A stretch of 64,000 bases of DNA from Actinomycetospora callitridis (GTDB lineage Bacteria; Actinomycetota; Actinomycetes; Mycobacteriales; Pseudonocardiaceae): contig NZ_JAQZAK010000004.1 of NCBI RefSeq assembly GCF_028737265.1, positions 310,001 to 374,000 on the forward strand, in the 5' to 3' direction. Shown in pieces: positions 1 to 8,389 of this stretch. The notes beneath the pieces were generated by a model. It saw nothing but the letters and a program-made list of their open reading frames with translations. It made no database searches and had not been told where the DNA came from. Each line of letters starts with the position of its first letter. The stretch's first letter is position 1. The position numbers were made by a program, and so were the translations under genes.

Positions 1-481
1 TCTGGTACTCCAGCGGCGAGGTCGTCCACGCGATGCGCAGCGACGGGATCGTCGGGACGACCTCGGCGGCGACCTGGCCGAAGAGGTCCTCCTCGGCCAG
101 CAGCGCGGTGGCCTCGCAGTCGCCGAGCAGCGTCGTCAGCTCGCGGGTCCGGCTCATCGGGTTGATGGAGACGACGATGCCGCCGGCCTTCCACGTCCCG
201 ATGACCGCGATCAGCACCTGCGGGATGTTCTGCAGGTAGGTCGCGAGGCGGTGGCCCTTCTCGAAGCCGCGGTCGGCGAGCGCCACCGCGAACTGGTCGG
301 AGAGTCGGTCGAGCTCGCGCAGGGTCAGCGTGCCGTCGAAGTACCGGACGATCTCGGTGTCCGGGGAGCGCTCGAGCGACGCCGAGAACATCGCCAGCGC
401 GTTGGGGTACTCCGGCTCGACGTCGTGCGGGTAGTCGTCCCGGTAGCGCGGCAGCCAGGGCCGTTCATCGTAGATCCCCAT
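1..481 (-). CDS. AMP-dependent acyl-CoA synthetase, N-terminal part (cut by window edge)
   Basis: The minus strand opens at the ATG at 481 and stays open to the left edge (160 codons, 3' end missing). The translation starts MGIYDERPWLPRYRDDYP and contains the FDGTLTLRELDRLSDQFA block and the AGGIVVSINPM block that are typical of the N-terminal domain of long-chain fatty-acid CoA ligases (AMP-binding family). The P-loop and C-terminal domain lie outside the window. Its ATG overlaps the stop of the cyclase-like gene by one base (TGATG), so the two are probably translated from one mRNA. Function as an acyl- or aryl-CoA ligase is a family inference; the substrate cannot be read. Confidence 0.85.
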   Translation of the reverse strand, partial: MGIYDERPWLPRYRDDYPHDVEPEYPNALAMFSASLERSPDTEIVRYFDGTLTLRELDRLSDQFAVALADRGFEKGHRLATYLQNIPQVLIAVIGTWKAGGIVVSINPMSRTRELTTLLGDCEATALLAEEDLFGQVAAEVVPTIPSLRIAWTTSPLEYQ

Positions 482-1443
482 CAGCGGATCACCACCGGGT
501 TGACCGGGGAGCCGGTCGCCTCGTGGATCTTCAGCGGGGCCGCGGTGTAGAGGAAGTCCCAGCGCCCGTCGGCGGCGCAGGCGTCGGCGAGGTCGTCCAG
601 CCAGATGATCTCGGCGAGGCTGACCCCGAGGTTGCGCAGCAGCGATGCGTGCAGCGGCAGCAGCACCCCGGTCTCGGGGTTCGCGGTCACCTCGTTGGCG
701 ATGGTGTCGGTGACGAGGTTCGGGATCTCCTTGTTCTGGAACCACTCCACGAGCTCGCGCGAGTAGGTCAGCCCCGGCTCGATGAAGCCTTCGTAGAACT
801 CCTCGGCCGGCGTCGCGTAGAAGTACTTCAGGAAACCCGTGCGCACGAGCAGGATGTCGCGGTCCTCGATCGTCGTGCCCTGCGTCGCGGCCGCGTCCTC
901 GAGGTCGGTGTGGGTGAACGTCTCGCCCTTGTCCAGCCAGTCCTTGCCGCGGTGGCGCGCCATGTCGATCAGCACGCCGCGCCCGGCGACGCCCCGCTCC
1001 GCGATCGGCAGGATCGACGCCCAGCTCATGCCGCCGCCGTTGGTGGTGTCGGCCGAGCGCCCGTTCCAGAGCGTGTCGTCGTACCAGGCGTGGCCGAGCG
1101 CGTCGTACTGCGACGACCCCTGGAGGAAGATCTCCGCCTTGTCGTCGGTCGCGCGGATGCCGCCCGGGAAGCTCGGGCCGTTGCCCGACTCGAAGAGCTC
1201 CTGGTCCCACACCATCTCGCGCTTGATGCCCTCGCGGCCCGGGAAGACGGGATCGCCGTGCGGGTGGCCCATCGGGCACTGGAGCGTGAAGACCTGGCCG
1301 TCGCGCACGCTCGCCACGCCCCGGAGCACCTGGGCGGGGTCGAGGTAGTTCAGCGAGCCGACCTCGTCGTCGGAACCCCATTTCCCCCAGTTCTGAGGGG
1401 GGTCGTCGCCCAGCAGTTCCCGCATCGACGGGACGTCGGCCAT
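481..1443 (-). CDS. Cyclase family protein (kynurenine formamidase-like metal hydrolase)
   Basis: 320 residues, starting MADVPSMRELLGDD. The fold matches the putative cyclase family (PF04199), which includes kynurenine formamidase and hydrolases acting on amides or lactones. The usual metal motif HxGTHxDxPxH is only partly kept: here the segment reads GSSQYDALGH (about residues 109-118), so the D and last H remain but the two earlier His are Ser/Gln. This looks like the distinct actinobacterial/proteobacterial subfamily rather than a decayed gene, because the rest is intact. ATG at 1443 is preceded by a GAGGAG-like site. It is coupled to the downstream CoA ligase by a one-base overlap, suggesting the product is activated to a CoA ester. 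Substrate unknown. Confidence 0.8.
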   Translation of the reverse strand: MADVPSMRELLGDDPPQNWGKWGSDDEVGSLNYLDPAQVLRGVASVRDGQVFTLQCPMGHPHGDPVFPGREGIKREMVWDQELFESGNGPSFPGGIRATDDKAEIFLQGSSQYDALGHAWYDDTLWNGRSADTTNGGGMSWASILPIAERGVAGRGVLIDMARHRGKDWLDKGETFTHTDLEDAAATQGTTIEDRDILLVRTGFLKYFYATPAEEFYEGFIEPGLTYSRELVEWFQNKEIPNLVTDTIANEVTANPETGVLLPLHASLLRNLGVSLAEIIWLDDLADACAADGRWDFLYTAAPLKIHEATGSPVNPVVIR

Positions 1444-1642
1444 GTGTCTTCTCCTCTTCGAGAACGCGGTCACCACGCGGGTGATCCGGACCACCGTGCC
1501 CCCTCGCCCGAGGCCGGGACAAGGGGCCAGCACATCGGCCGTCGAGATCGACGAGGGGCCGGGCGGGTCCCCCGTCCGTGATCGGCTCGTACGGTCCGCG
1601 GCGCTTCGACGAGGTTGCTGTGACGCACCACCTGGGGGACCG
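1444..1642. other. Divergent intergenic region
   Basis: About 200 bases separate the minus-strand cyclase start from the plus-strand methyltransferase start. The only clear signals are the purine-rich ribosome sites next to each start. I see no strong inverted repeat or recognisable promoter, but both genes must be transcribed from here. Confidence 0.4.
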
Positions 1643-3175
1643 ATGACGAACTCTCTGCTGCTGCCGGAGGAGACCGCCACCGCCGCCGGACACGGCCCGT
1701 GCCCGCTGCGCTGCCCGGACTGCCGGGCCACCCCGACCTTCGCCCCCACCCCCACCCAGCCCCTGCCCGGCGGGTGGTTCGGGGTCCTGCGCTGCGACTG
1801 CCACACCGACCCCGTGCTCGACTCGATCCCGATCCTGCGGCGCGGGCCGATCGACGTGCAGGACCACGTCACCGGACGCACCGAGATCGAGGGCCCCGAC
1901 CACGACACGCTCGTGGCGATGCTGGAGGCCGACCGCGGCCTCGAGGCGCTGGTCGAGATGCTGACGTTCCCGCCGGCCGTGCCGTTCGGCCTAGCCCGGC
2001 GCCGGGGCCTGCGCCTGCCGTTCACGCGCGGTCCGTGGCCGCGCCTGGCCCGCGAGGCCCGCCGCGGCGAGGTGGCGGAGATGCTGGCCGACGTCGAGGC
2101 GCTGACGGCCCAGGACTGGATGGAGCTCTGCTACGCGCGCTCCTCCGAGCAGATCGCCGGGGACATCTTCCCGTACTTCTTCGCACGCTTCGGCCAGCCG
2201 CGCTACGTCGCCTCGATCGAGATGGCCCGCCACCTGCCGGTCGGCCGCGGCCCCGTGCTCGACCTCGCCTGCGGCTTCGGGCACCTCATGTACCACCTGG
2301 GCGCCCGCGACGAGGCCGTCGAGACGGTCGGGGTCGACCGCAACTTCTTCCAGCTCTGGGTCGGGCGCCGCTACGTCGCCCCCGACCAGCGGTTCGTGTG
2401 CGCCGACCGCGTCGACGCCCTGCCCTTCGCCGACGACGCCTTCGCGGCGTCCCTGTGCTCCGACGCCTTCCACCTCTTCGACGCCCAGCAGGGGGCCGCG
2501 GACGAGATGCGCCGGGTCGCCGCCGACGACACGATCATCCTCGACCGGCTCGGCAACCGGTTCCTCGAGCCGTTCGACAGCACCTTCGAGCGCTCCCCCG
2601 AGGGCTACGCCGACCTCGTCGGCGACGCCCCCGTGCGCCTGACGTCCGAGGACGAGCTGATCGGGGCCTACCGCGCCGGGCGCGGGCTGGACCTGACCCG
2701 GGAGCGCGACACCGCCGGGCTCGCCGAGCAGAAGTGGCTCTACCTCGTCAGCTCGCGCGACGAGCGGGTCTTCGCCGACACCGACGAGATCGCCGGCACG
2801 CCGCACGGCGCCGGGTCGCTGCGGGTCAACCCGATCTTCCGCGTGGACCGGATCGACGGGGACGACAGGGACGACGAGGCGGTGCACCTCGTCTTCGACT
2901 ACCCCTCGGCCTGGTACGCCTTCGAGAACGCGGTCATGCGCACCTACACCTCCGCGGGCGAGCGCCTCGATCCCGACGCGTTCGAGGAGGTCGCGGCCGG
3001 GCGCCCCGTCCCGGAGACCCCGCGCCTGCTGCGCCGGTGGGTGGTGCTCGGCATGCCGCCGCGCTACGCCCGTCCGCCCGGCGCGCCGGGTGCGGTCGGC
3101 TCGGTCGCCCGCGGCCTCCTGCGCGGTGCCGTTCGGCGACTGCGCCATCGGCGGTGTTCCGATCGGGTGCAGTGA
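1643..3175 (+). CDS. Class I SAM-dependent methyltransferase with N-terminal cysteine-rich segment
   Basis: 510 residues from the ATG at 1643, preceded by TGGGGGACCG. Near the N-terminus two CxxC-type pairs (CPLRCPDC and RCDCH, residues about 20-55) resemble the small Trm112-like zinc segment found before some methyltransferase domains. The SAM-binding motif I is VLDLACGFGHLMYHLG, followed by an acidic end of strand 2 (VGVDRNF) and the motif ALPFADDAF. The C-terminal 200 residues have no family I recognise. Substrate is unknown; proteins of this layout are usually annotated only as methyltransferase-domain proteins. It is transcribed toward the Crp-like regulator 25 bases downstream. Confidence 0.75.
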   Translation: MTNSLLLPEETATAAGHGPCPLRCPDCRATPTFAPTPTQPLPGGWFGVLRCDCHTDPVLDSIPILRRGPIDVQDHVTGRTEIEGPDHDTLVAMLEADRGLEALVEMLTFPPAVPFGLARRRGLRLPFTRGPWPRLAREARRGEVAEMLADVEALTAQDWMELCYARSSEQIAGDIFPYFFARFGQPRYVASIEMARHLPVGRGPVLDLACGFGHLMYHLGARDEAVETVGVDRNFFQLWVGRRYVAPDQRFVCADRVDALPFADDAFAASLCSDAFHLFDAQQGAADEMRRVAADDTIILDRLGNRFLEPFDSTFERSPEGYADLVGDAPVRLTSEDELIGAYRAGRGLDLTRERDTAGLAEQKWLYLVSSRDERVFADTDEIAGTPHGAGSLRVNPIFRVDRIDGDDRDDEAVHLVFDYPSAWYAFENAVMRTYTSAGERLDPDAFEEVAAGRPVPETPRLLRRWVVLGMPPRYARPPGAPGAVGSVARGLLRGAVRRLRHRRCSDRVQ

Positions 3176-3200
3176 TCGTCAGCCACGCTAAGGTTCGACC

Positions 3201-3947
3201 ATGCGGCCGACGGTCGAGGAGCTCGGAGCGATCGAGTGGTTCCGTCGCCTGGCTCCGGGTCACCTCACCGCGGTCGCCCGCCTCTGCACGGTGGAGACGC
3301 TGGGCCGGGAGGCGGTGCTCTACAAGTCCGGTCACGCCCCGGACGCGTTCTTCGTGCTCCTGCAGGGGCGGGTCGGGGCGTGGCGGGGCGACCCGACCGA
3401 CCCCGAGTCGATGCTCTACTTCGTCAGCGATCGCCGCTTCGAGAGCCTGTGCCTGGAGAACGTCGTCGCGGACATCCCGTACTACGCGACGATGCGCGCC
3501 CTGGTCGACGGCACGCGCGTGATGCGCATCCCCGCGTCCGTGCTGCCCGGGCTCCTCGAGGCCGACCGCGAGCTGGGCATCGCGATCGCCCGCCACATCG
3601 CCGAGCGTCTGCAGGCCTTCACCGAGCAGATGGCCGACCTCGGCTCCTTGCCCGTCACCCGCCGGGTGGCCAAGTTCCTGCTCGCCTCGCAGCAGGCCGG
3701 CTCCGACCTCATCGTCATCCCCCTGCGGCAGGCGGAGCTGGCCAGCCGGCTCGGGGCCGCCCGGCAGTCGGTGAACCAGGCGCTGGCGGCGATCGCGGCG
3801 CGCGACATCGTCGAGCCTGTCGGGCGCGGCGTCTACCACCTGCGGGACCGCCCCGCGCTCGTCGCGCTGGCCCGCGGCGAGCCCGCGCCCGGGCCTGGCT
3901 CACGGGCGCGCGGCGTGGTCGGATCGTCCCGTGCCCGCGACGCATGA
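3201..3947 (+). CDS. Crp/Fnr family transcriptional regulator
   Basis: 248 residues. Residues about 10-135 form a cyclic-nucleotide-binding-like jelly roll (for example the segment SGHAPDAFFVLLQGRVGAW), and residues about 150-225 form a Crp-type winged helix with VTRRVAKFLL and the recognition helix region RLGAARQSVNQALAAI. No Fnr-type N-terminal cysteine cluster is seen, so it is more Crp-like, but the effector is unknown. Its 3' end overlaps the acyl-CoA dehydrogenase GTG start by 17 bases, so it is likely co-transcribed with and may control the dehydrogenase-hydrolase pair that follows. Confidence 0.85.
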   Translation: MRPTVEELGAIEWFRRLAPGHLTAVARLCTVETLGREAVLYKSGHAPDAFFVLLQGRVGAWRGDPTDPESMLYFVSDRRFESLCLENVVADIPYYATMRALVDGTRVMRIPASVLPGLLEADRELGIAIARHIAERLQAFTEQMADLGSLPVTRRVAKFLLASQQAGSDLIVIPLRQAELASRLGAARQSVNQALAAIAARDIVEPVGRGVYHLRDRPALVALARGEPAPGPGSRARGVVGSSRARDA

Positions 3948-5586
3948 GGTCTCCAACCAGGTGCCCGATCTCGTCGGCCACGACGTGGCGGCCGACCCGC
4001 CACTGCTCGAGGGCCTCGAGCGCGAGGGCGCCGGGTGGGCCCGCGACGACCTGCACGCCGTCGGCCGGCTCGCGGGCTCGGCCGTGGCGGCGGAGTGGGC
4101 CGACGCCGCGCACCGGAACGAGCCCCGCCTGCGCACCCACGACCGCGTCGGGCACCGCGTCGACGAGGTCGACTACGACCCGGGCTACCACGCGCTGCTG
4201 GCCGAGGCCGTCGGTCACGGCTTCGCCGGCGCACCCTGGGCCGACGAGCGCGCGGGCGCCCACGTCGCCCGCGCCGCGGGCTTCCTGACCTGGTCGCAGC
4301 TCGAGGCCGGGCACGGCTGCCCGATCTCGATGACCTACGCCGTGCTGCCCGCCCTGCGCGCCGCCCCCGAGCTGCTCGCGACCTACGGACCGGGCCTGAC
4401 GAGCCGGACCCACGACCCCGGCCTGCGCGTGCCGTCCACCAAGCGGGGCCTGCTCGCGGGCATGGGCATGACCGAGAAGCAGGGCGGCTCGGACGTCCGG
4501 GCGAACACGACCCGGGCCGTCGCCACCTCGGACGGGACGTACCTGCTGACCGGCCACAAGTGGTTCACCAGCGCCCCGATGTGCGACCTGTTCCTGGTGC
4601 TCGCGCAGGCCGGCGGGGCGAGCGGAGCGACGGGAAGAGGCGGAGGAGCCGGGCTGACCTGCTTCCTCGTGCCCCGCGTGCTGCCCGACGGCACGCGCAA
4701 CACGTTCCGCATCCAGCGGCTCAAGGACAAGCTCGGCAACCGCTCGAACGCGTCGAGCGAGCCCGAGTTCGAGGACACCGTCGCGTGGCGGGTGGGCGAC
4801 GAGGGCCGGGGCGTGCGCACGATCATCGAGATGGTCGCCTGCACGCGGCTGGACAACGCGCTCGGCTCGGCCGCGGGCATGCGGGCGGCGGTGTCGCGGG
4901 CGGCGCACCACGCCCGGTACCGGTCGGCGTTCGGGCGGACGCTGCTCGAGCAGCCGCTGATGCGGGAGGTGCTCGCCGACCTGGCCCTCGAGTCCGAGGC
5001 CGCGGTGACGCTGGCCCTGCGGCTGGCCGGGGCCCAGGACCGGGCGCCGCGCGACGAGCACGAGGCCGCGTTCCGGCGGATCGGCGTGACGCTCGGGAAG
5101 TACTGGATCTGCAAGCGCCAGACCGCCGTGGTCGGCGAGGCCCTCGAGTGCCTCGGCGGCAACGGCTACGTCGAGGAGTCGGGGATGCCGCGGCTGTTCC
5201 GCGAGTCGCCGCTGAACTCGATCTGGGAGGGCTCGGGCAACGTCAACGCCCTCGACCTGCTGCGGATCCTCGCCCGCGAGCCGGCCTCGCTGGAGGCGTG
5301 GCGCGCCGAGGTGTCCGGCGTCGACGACCGGATCGACGCGGGCCGCAAGGAGGTCGAGGCCGACCTCGTCCACGCCGACGAGCGCGACGCCCGGCGCCTC
5401 ACCGAGCGGATGGCGGTGCTGCTCTCGGGCGCGCTGCTCGTGCGCCACGCGCCGACGGCCGTCGCCGACGCCTACGTGTCCTCGCGCGTCGCCGGCGACC
5501 ACGGCCAGGCGTTCGGCACACTCCCCCGCGGTGTCGACGTCGACGCCCTGCTCGCCCGCCTGCCCGACACCTCCAGGAGCGCCTGA
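3931..5586 (+). CDS. Acyl-CoA dehydrogenase, AidB-like subfamily
   Basis: 551 residues with a GTG start at 3931 inside the end of the regulator gene. The length, the block MGMTEKQGGSDVRANTT (about residues 180-200), the DKLGNRSNASSE segment and the C-terminal IWEGSGNVNALDLLRIL block are typical of the AidB branch of acyl-CoA dehydrogenases, which are longer than the usual 380-400 residues. FAD is expected as cofactor. AidB itself is a DNA-damage-response flavoprotein in E. coli, but most actinobacterial homologues are unassigned; oxidation of an acyl-CoA is plausible. Its stop overlaps the next start by one base (TGATG). Confidence 0.85.
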   Translation: MPATHEVSNQVPDLVGHDVAADPPLLEGLEREGAGWARDDLHAVGRLAGSAVAAEWADAAHRNEPRLRTHDRVGHRVDEVDYDPGYHALLAEAVGHGFAGAPWADERAGAHVARAAGFLTWSQLEAGHGCPISMTYAVLPALRAAPELLATYGPGLTSRTHDPGLRVPSTKRGLLAGMGMTEKQGGSDVRANTTRAVATSDGTYLLTGHKWFTSAPMCDLFLVLAQAGGASGATGRGGGAGLTCFLVPRVLPDGTRNTFRIQRLKDKLGNRSNASSEPEFEDTVAWRVGDEGRGVRTIIEMVACTRLDNALGSAAGMRAAVSRAAHHARYRSAFGRTLLEQPLMREVLADLALESEAAVTLALRLAGAQDRAPRDEHEAAFRRIGVTLGKYWICKRQTAVVGEALECLGGNGYVEESGMPRLFRESPLNSIWEGSGNVNALDLLRILAREPASLEAWRAEVSGVDDRIDAGRKEVEADLVHADERDARRLTERMAVLLSGALLVRHAPTAVADAYVSSRVAGDHGQAFGTLPRGVDVDALLARLPDTSRSA

Positions 5587-6635
5587 TGGATCTCATGCCC
5601 GGTGTGCGTGCCGCCGAGGTCGACGGGCGCATCCGCACCCACTACCTCGAGTCCGGCCCGTCCGACGGCGAGCCCGTGGTCCTCGTGCACGGCAACCTCT
5701 CGACCGGCCGGTTCTACGAGCACCTCATGCCCGGCGCGCCCGAGCGCTACCGGCTGCTGGCCCCGGACATGCGGTGTTTCGGGCGCAGCGAGGCCGCGCC
5801 GATCGACGCCACCCGCGGGCTCGGCGACTGGGCCGACGACCTCGAGGGGTTCCTCGACGCGCTCGGCATCGACCGCCCCGTGCACCTCGTCGGCTGGTCC
5901 ACCGCGGGCGCCGCGATCGCCCTGGTCGCCCGGGCCCGGCGGGTCGCGTCGCTGACGTTCCTCGACCCGGTCTCGCCGTACGGGTTCGGGGGCGTGTTCC
6001 GCGACGGCCGGCCGTGCTGGCCCGACGTCGCGGGCTCCGGCGCCGGCGTGGCCAACCCCGAGTTCGTGCAGCGCCTGCGCGACGGCGACCGCTCCGAGGA
6101 CAGCCCGCTCTCGCCGCGCAACGTCATGAACGCGACGTACTGGCGCGCCGGGCACCGCGAGCCGCCCGCGCGCGAGGAGGTGCTCCTCGACGAGATCCTG
6201 CTGACCACCATCTCCGACGACGGCTACCCGGGCGACGCCGTGCCATCGGAGAACTGGCCGGGCGTCGCGCCCGGGACCCGGGGCCTGCTCAACGCCCTGT
6301 CGCCGAAGTACTGCGACTGGTCGTGGCTGCCCACGCTCGCCGAGAAGCCGCCGGTGCTCTGGACCCACGGCGGTGCCGACGTCGTGGTCGCCGACAACTC
6401 GGCGCTCGAGCTCGGCACCCTCGGGGCGGGCGGCGTCGTGCCCGGCTGGCCCGGGGCCGACGTCTTCCCGCCGCAGCCGATGGTCACCCAGATCCGCGAC
6501 GTCCTCGAGGCCTACCGCGCCGCCGGCGGCCGCGCCGAGATCGAGATCTTCGAGGAGTCCGGGCACGGCCCGCACGTCGACGACGCGCAGCGGTGGGCCG
6601 ACACGTTCTTCAGCTTCCTGGACTCGGTGCGCTGA
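5586..6635 (+). CDS. Alpha/beta hydrolase
   Basis: 349 residues starting at the ATG that shares a base with the preceding stop. The fold shows VVLVHGNLSTGRFYEHL (oxyanion region), the nucleophile elbow GWSTAG, and a C-terminal SGHGPHVDD that supplies the catalytic His. This is the pattern of soluble esterases, lactonases and C-C hydrolases. Tight coupling to the AidB-like dehydrogenase suggests that it releases or hydrolyses an intermediate in the same route. The substrate is not evident. Confidence 0.85.
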   Translation: MDLMPGVRAAEVDGRIRTHYLESGPSDGEPVVLVHGNLSTGRFYEHLMPGAPERYRLLAPDMRCFGRSEAAPIDATRGLGDWADDLEGFLDALGIDRPVHLVGWSTAGAAIALVARARRVASLTFLDPVSPYGFGGVFRDGRPCWPDVAGSGAGVANPEFVQRLRDGDRSEDSPLSPRNVMNATYWRAGHREPPAREEVLLDEILLTTISDDGYPGDAVPSENWPGVAPGTRGLLNALSPKYCDWSWLPTLAEKPPVLWTHGGADVVVADNSALELGTLGAGGVVPGWPGADVFPPQPMVTQIRDVLEAYRAAGGRAEIEIFEESGHGPHVDDAQRWADTFFSFLDSVR

Positions 6636-6636
6636 C

Positions 6637-6688
6637 GCGCATGTGAGCACTTCGGGGTGCTGGAGCACTCCGAAGTGCTCACATGCGC
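6637..6688. terminator. Long perfect palindrome between convergent genes
   Basis: A 19-base perfect stem (left arm 6637-6655, right arm 6670-6688, 14-base loop) lies between the end of the hydrolase (6635) and the end of the TetR gene. The right arm contains the TetR stop codon (6679-6681). No T-run follows either arm, so it would be an actinobacterial-style U-less bidirectional terminator. The arm includes ATGTGAGCACTTCGG. Confidence 0.7.
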
Positions 6689-7296
6689 GAAGCGCACCCG
6701 AGGAAGACGTCGACGGCGTGCTCGGCGGTGGCGGCGATCTCCGCGTCCGTCGGGGCCGCCGCCGGGACGTGGAACAGGCCGTGGTCCAGCGGGCGCCCGA
6801 GCACCAGGAACGCGAAGTCGTCGGCGGCGCGCCGCGGGTCGTCGACGGTGATCAGCCCGAGGTCGGCGAGCCGGGCGAACCCGTCGGCGAGGGCCGCCAG
6901 GACCATCGCCGGTGACCGCTCGTAGTAGGTGGCCGCGACCTCGGGGAAGCGGGCGGCCTCGCCGATCACCAGCCGGCGCAGGGCCAGGACCTGCGGGTCC
7001 ATCACCGCGGCGAGGTAGCGCCGCGCCAGCGCGCGCAGCACCCGCGCCACGTCCCGCGCCTCGGAGACGTCGGCGAGGGACGCCGTGAGGTCGGCGGCGA
7101 AGGCCTCCGCGGTGGCGGCGACGCCGAGCACGATCTCGCGGAACAGGCTCTCCTTGTCCCCGAACCGGCTGTAGACCGTCTGCTTCGACACCGCGGCGGC
7201 CGCGGCGATCTGCTCGGTGCTCGTCGCCTGGTAGCCCTGCTGCAGGAAGAGCTCGGTCGCCGCGCGGACGATCACCTCGCGCTTCCCCGCGGTCAT
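6679..7296 (-). CDS. TetR/AcrR family transcriptional regulator
   Basis: 205 residues when started at the ATG at 7296 (MTAGKREVIVRAA). A GTG at 7344 would add 16 residues, but that would place the start over the operator-like palindrome, so the ATG is preferred. The N-terminal helix-turn-helix is canonical (ATSTEQIAAAAAVSKQTVYSRF, shortened here), and the C-terminal ligand domain is variable. It is divergent from the DUF998-like membrane protein, with a GGTAC-G-GTACC inverted repeat between them, so it probably represses itself and that gene. Confidence 0.85.
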   Translation of the reverse strand: MTAGKREVIVRAATELFLQQGYQATSTEQIAAAAAVSKQTVYSRFGDKESLFREIVLGVAATAEAFAADLTASLADVSEARDVARVLRALARRYLAAVMDPQVLALRRLVIGEAARFPEVAATYYERSPAMVLAALADGFARLADLGLITVDDPRRAADDFAFLVLGRPLDHGLFHVPAAAPTDAEIAATAEHAVDVFLGCASRM

Positions 7297-7325
7297 GTCG
7301 CCCTCCGTTCCGACGAAAACTGGAC

Positions 7326-7336
7326 GGTACGGTACC
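7326..7336. promoter_or_regulatory. Candidate TetR operator
   Basis: An 11-base inverted repeat GGTACGGTACC sits between the divergent TetR start (7296) and membrane-protein start (7359). Position and symmetry fit an autoregulatory TetR site; the binding itself is inference. Confidence 0.45.
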
Positions 7337-7358
7337 AGGACCACTACCGTGCACCGGC

Positions 7359-8072
7359 ATGACCGGTCCCTCGGGAAGCCCGCTGGTCGGGCGCGGTGAC
7401 GCCGACCGCCACGCCGCGGTGACCCGCTCGCTGCTCGGGTACGGGGTGCTCGCGGGACCGTTCTACCTGGTCGTGGGCCTCGCGCAGGCCCTCACCCGCG
7501 ACGGCTACGACCTCGCACGCCACGACCTCAGCCTGCTGGCGAACGGACCGTGGGGCTGGATCCAGATCGCGAACCTGGTCGTCACCGGGCTGATGACGAT
7601 CGGCGCGGCGGTCGGGATGGGACGGGCGCTGCGCACCCTGGGCGGCGGTCCCGGCACGGTCTGGGGACCGCGTCTCGTCGCCGGCTACGGGATCGGGCTC
7701 GTGGGCGCCGGCGCGTTCGTCGCCGACCCGATGAACGGCTTCCCGCCCGGCACCCCCGACGGGCCGCCGGCCGTCGTCACGGTCGGCGGGATCGGCCACC
7801 TCGTGGTCGGGGGGCTCGGCTTCCTGTGCCTCGTCGCCGGCGCGCTGCTGCTCGGGCGCCACTTCGCCGGGCAGGGCCGGCCGGGGATGGCGTGGTTCTC
7901 CCGGGCCACCGGCGTCCTGTTCCTCGTCGCCTTCGCCGGCATCGCCAGCGGCTCGTCCTCGCCCGTCGTCGTGGTGGGGTTCTGGGCCGGCGTGGTCCTC
8001 GTGTGGGTCTGGCTCGCCGTGACGTCGGTCGACCTCTACCGGCGCACGCCGCTGCTGACCCCGGCGCGCTAG
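7359..8072 (+). CDS. DUF998 family integral membrane protein
   Basis: 237 residues with about six hydrophobic helices. The block DLARHDLSLLANGPWGWIQ after the first helix is the hallmark of DUF998 proteins, and loop glycines and the conserved FVADPMNGFPPGTP segment also agree. The role of the family is unknown. It is divergent from the TetR gene above and is its likely target. Its 3' end overlaps the end of the convergent STAS gene by four bases, so no terminator hairpin fits between them. Confidence 0.85.
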   Translation: MTGPSGSPLVGRGDADRHAAVTRSLLGYGVLAGPFYLVVGLAQALTRDGYDLARHDLSLLANGPWGWIQIANLVVTGLMTIGAAVGMGRALRTLGGGPGTVWGPRLVAGYGIGLVGAGAFVADPMNGFPPGTPDGPPAVVTVGGIGHLVVGGLGFLCLVAGALLLGRHFAGQGRPGMAWFSRATGVLFLVAFAGIASGSSSPVVVVGFWAGVVLVWVWLAVTSVDLYRRTPLLTPAR

Positions 8073-8389
8073 CCGAAGACCTGGTCCAGGCCCGTGAGCT
8101 TCAGGGCGCGGGCGGGCTGGCCGTGCGCGCCGCGCAGCACGAAGGTGGCGCCGACGTCGTGGGCGCGGGCCTGGGCGCCGAGCAGCACGCGCAGCCCGCA
8201 GGAGTCGCAGTAGGTGACCTCGGCGAGGTCGACGACCAGCCCGGCCGGGCGTCGTCCCCCGTCGAGCGCGGCGTCGACCGCCTCCTCGAGGCGGCCGTGG
8301 GAGTCGTAGTCGAGGTCGCCGCCGACGGAGACGACGGCCTGGCCGTCCGGGCCGTCGGTCCGCTCGGTCCGGATCGTCAGGTCGGCCAT
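8069..8389 (-). CDS. STAS domain protein (anti-sigma factor antagonist)
   Basis: 106 residues from the ATG at 8389, which overlaps the TGA of the cobalamin-binding gene by one base. It is a single STAS domain. The strand-helix switch AEVTYCDSCGLRVLLGA carries the phosphorylation loop as DSCGL instead of DSSGL, so one serine remains. Proteins of this type bind and inactivate an RsbW-like kinase/anti-sigma factor when dephosphorylated by an RsbU-type phosphatase. It is the last gene of a three-gene operon with such a phosphatase and a cobalamin protein, and is the expected output of that module. No RsbW-like kinase gene is adjacent. Confidence 0.85.
   Translation of the reverse strand: MADLTIRTERTDGPDGQAVVSVGGDLDYDSHGRLEEAVDAALDGGRRPAGLVVDLAEVTYCDSCGLRVLLGAQARAHDVGATFVLRGAHGQPARALKLTGLDQVFG

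Noticed and set aside
1699-3522. A long plus-strand frame of about 607 codons over the methyltransferase and Crp genes.
   Set aside because: The translation is almost entirely R, P, A and G and crosses two genes with clear domains; it is an out-of-frame shadow.
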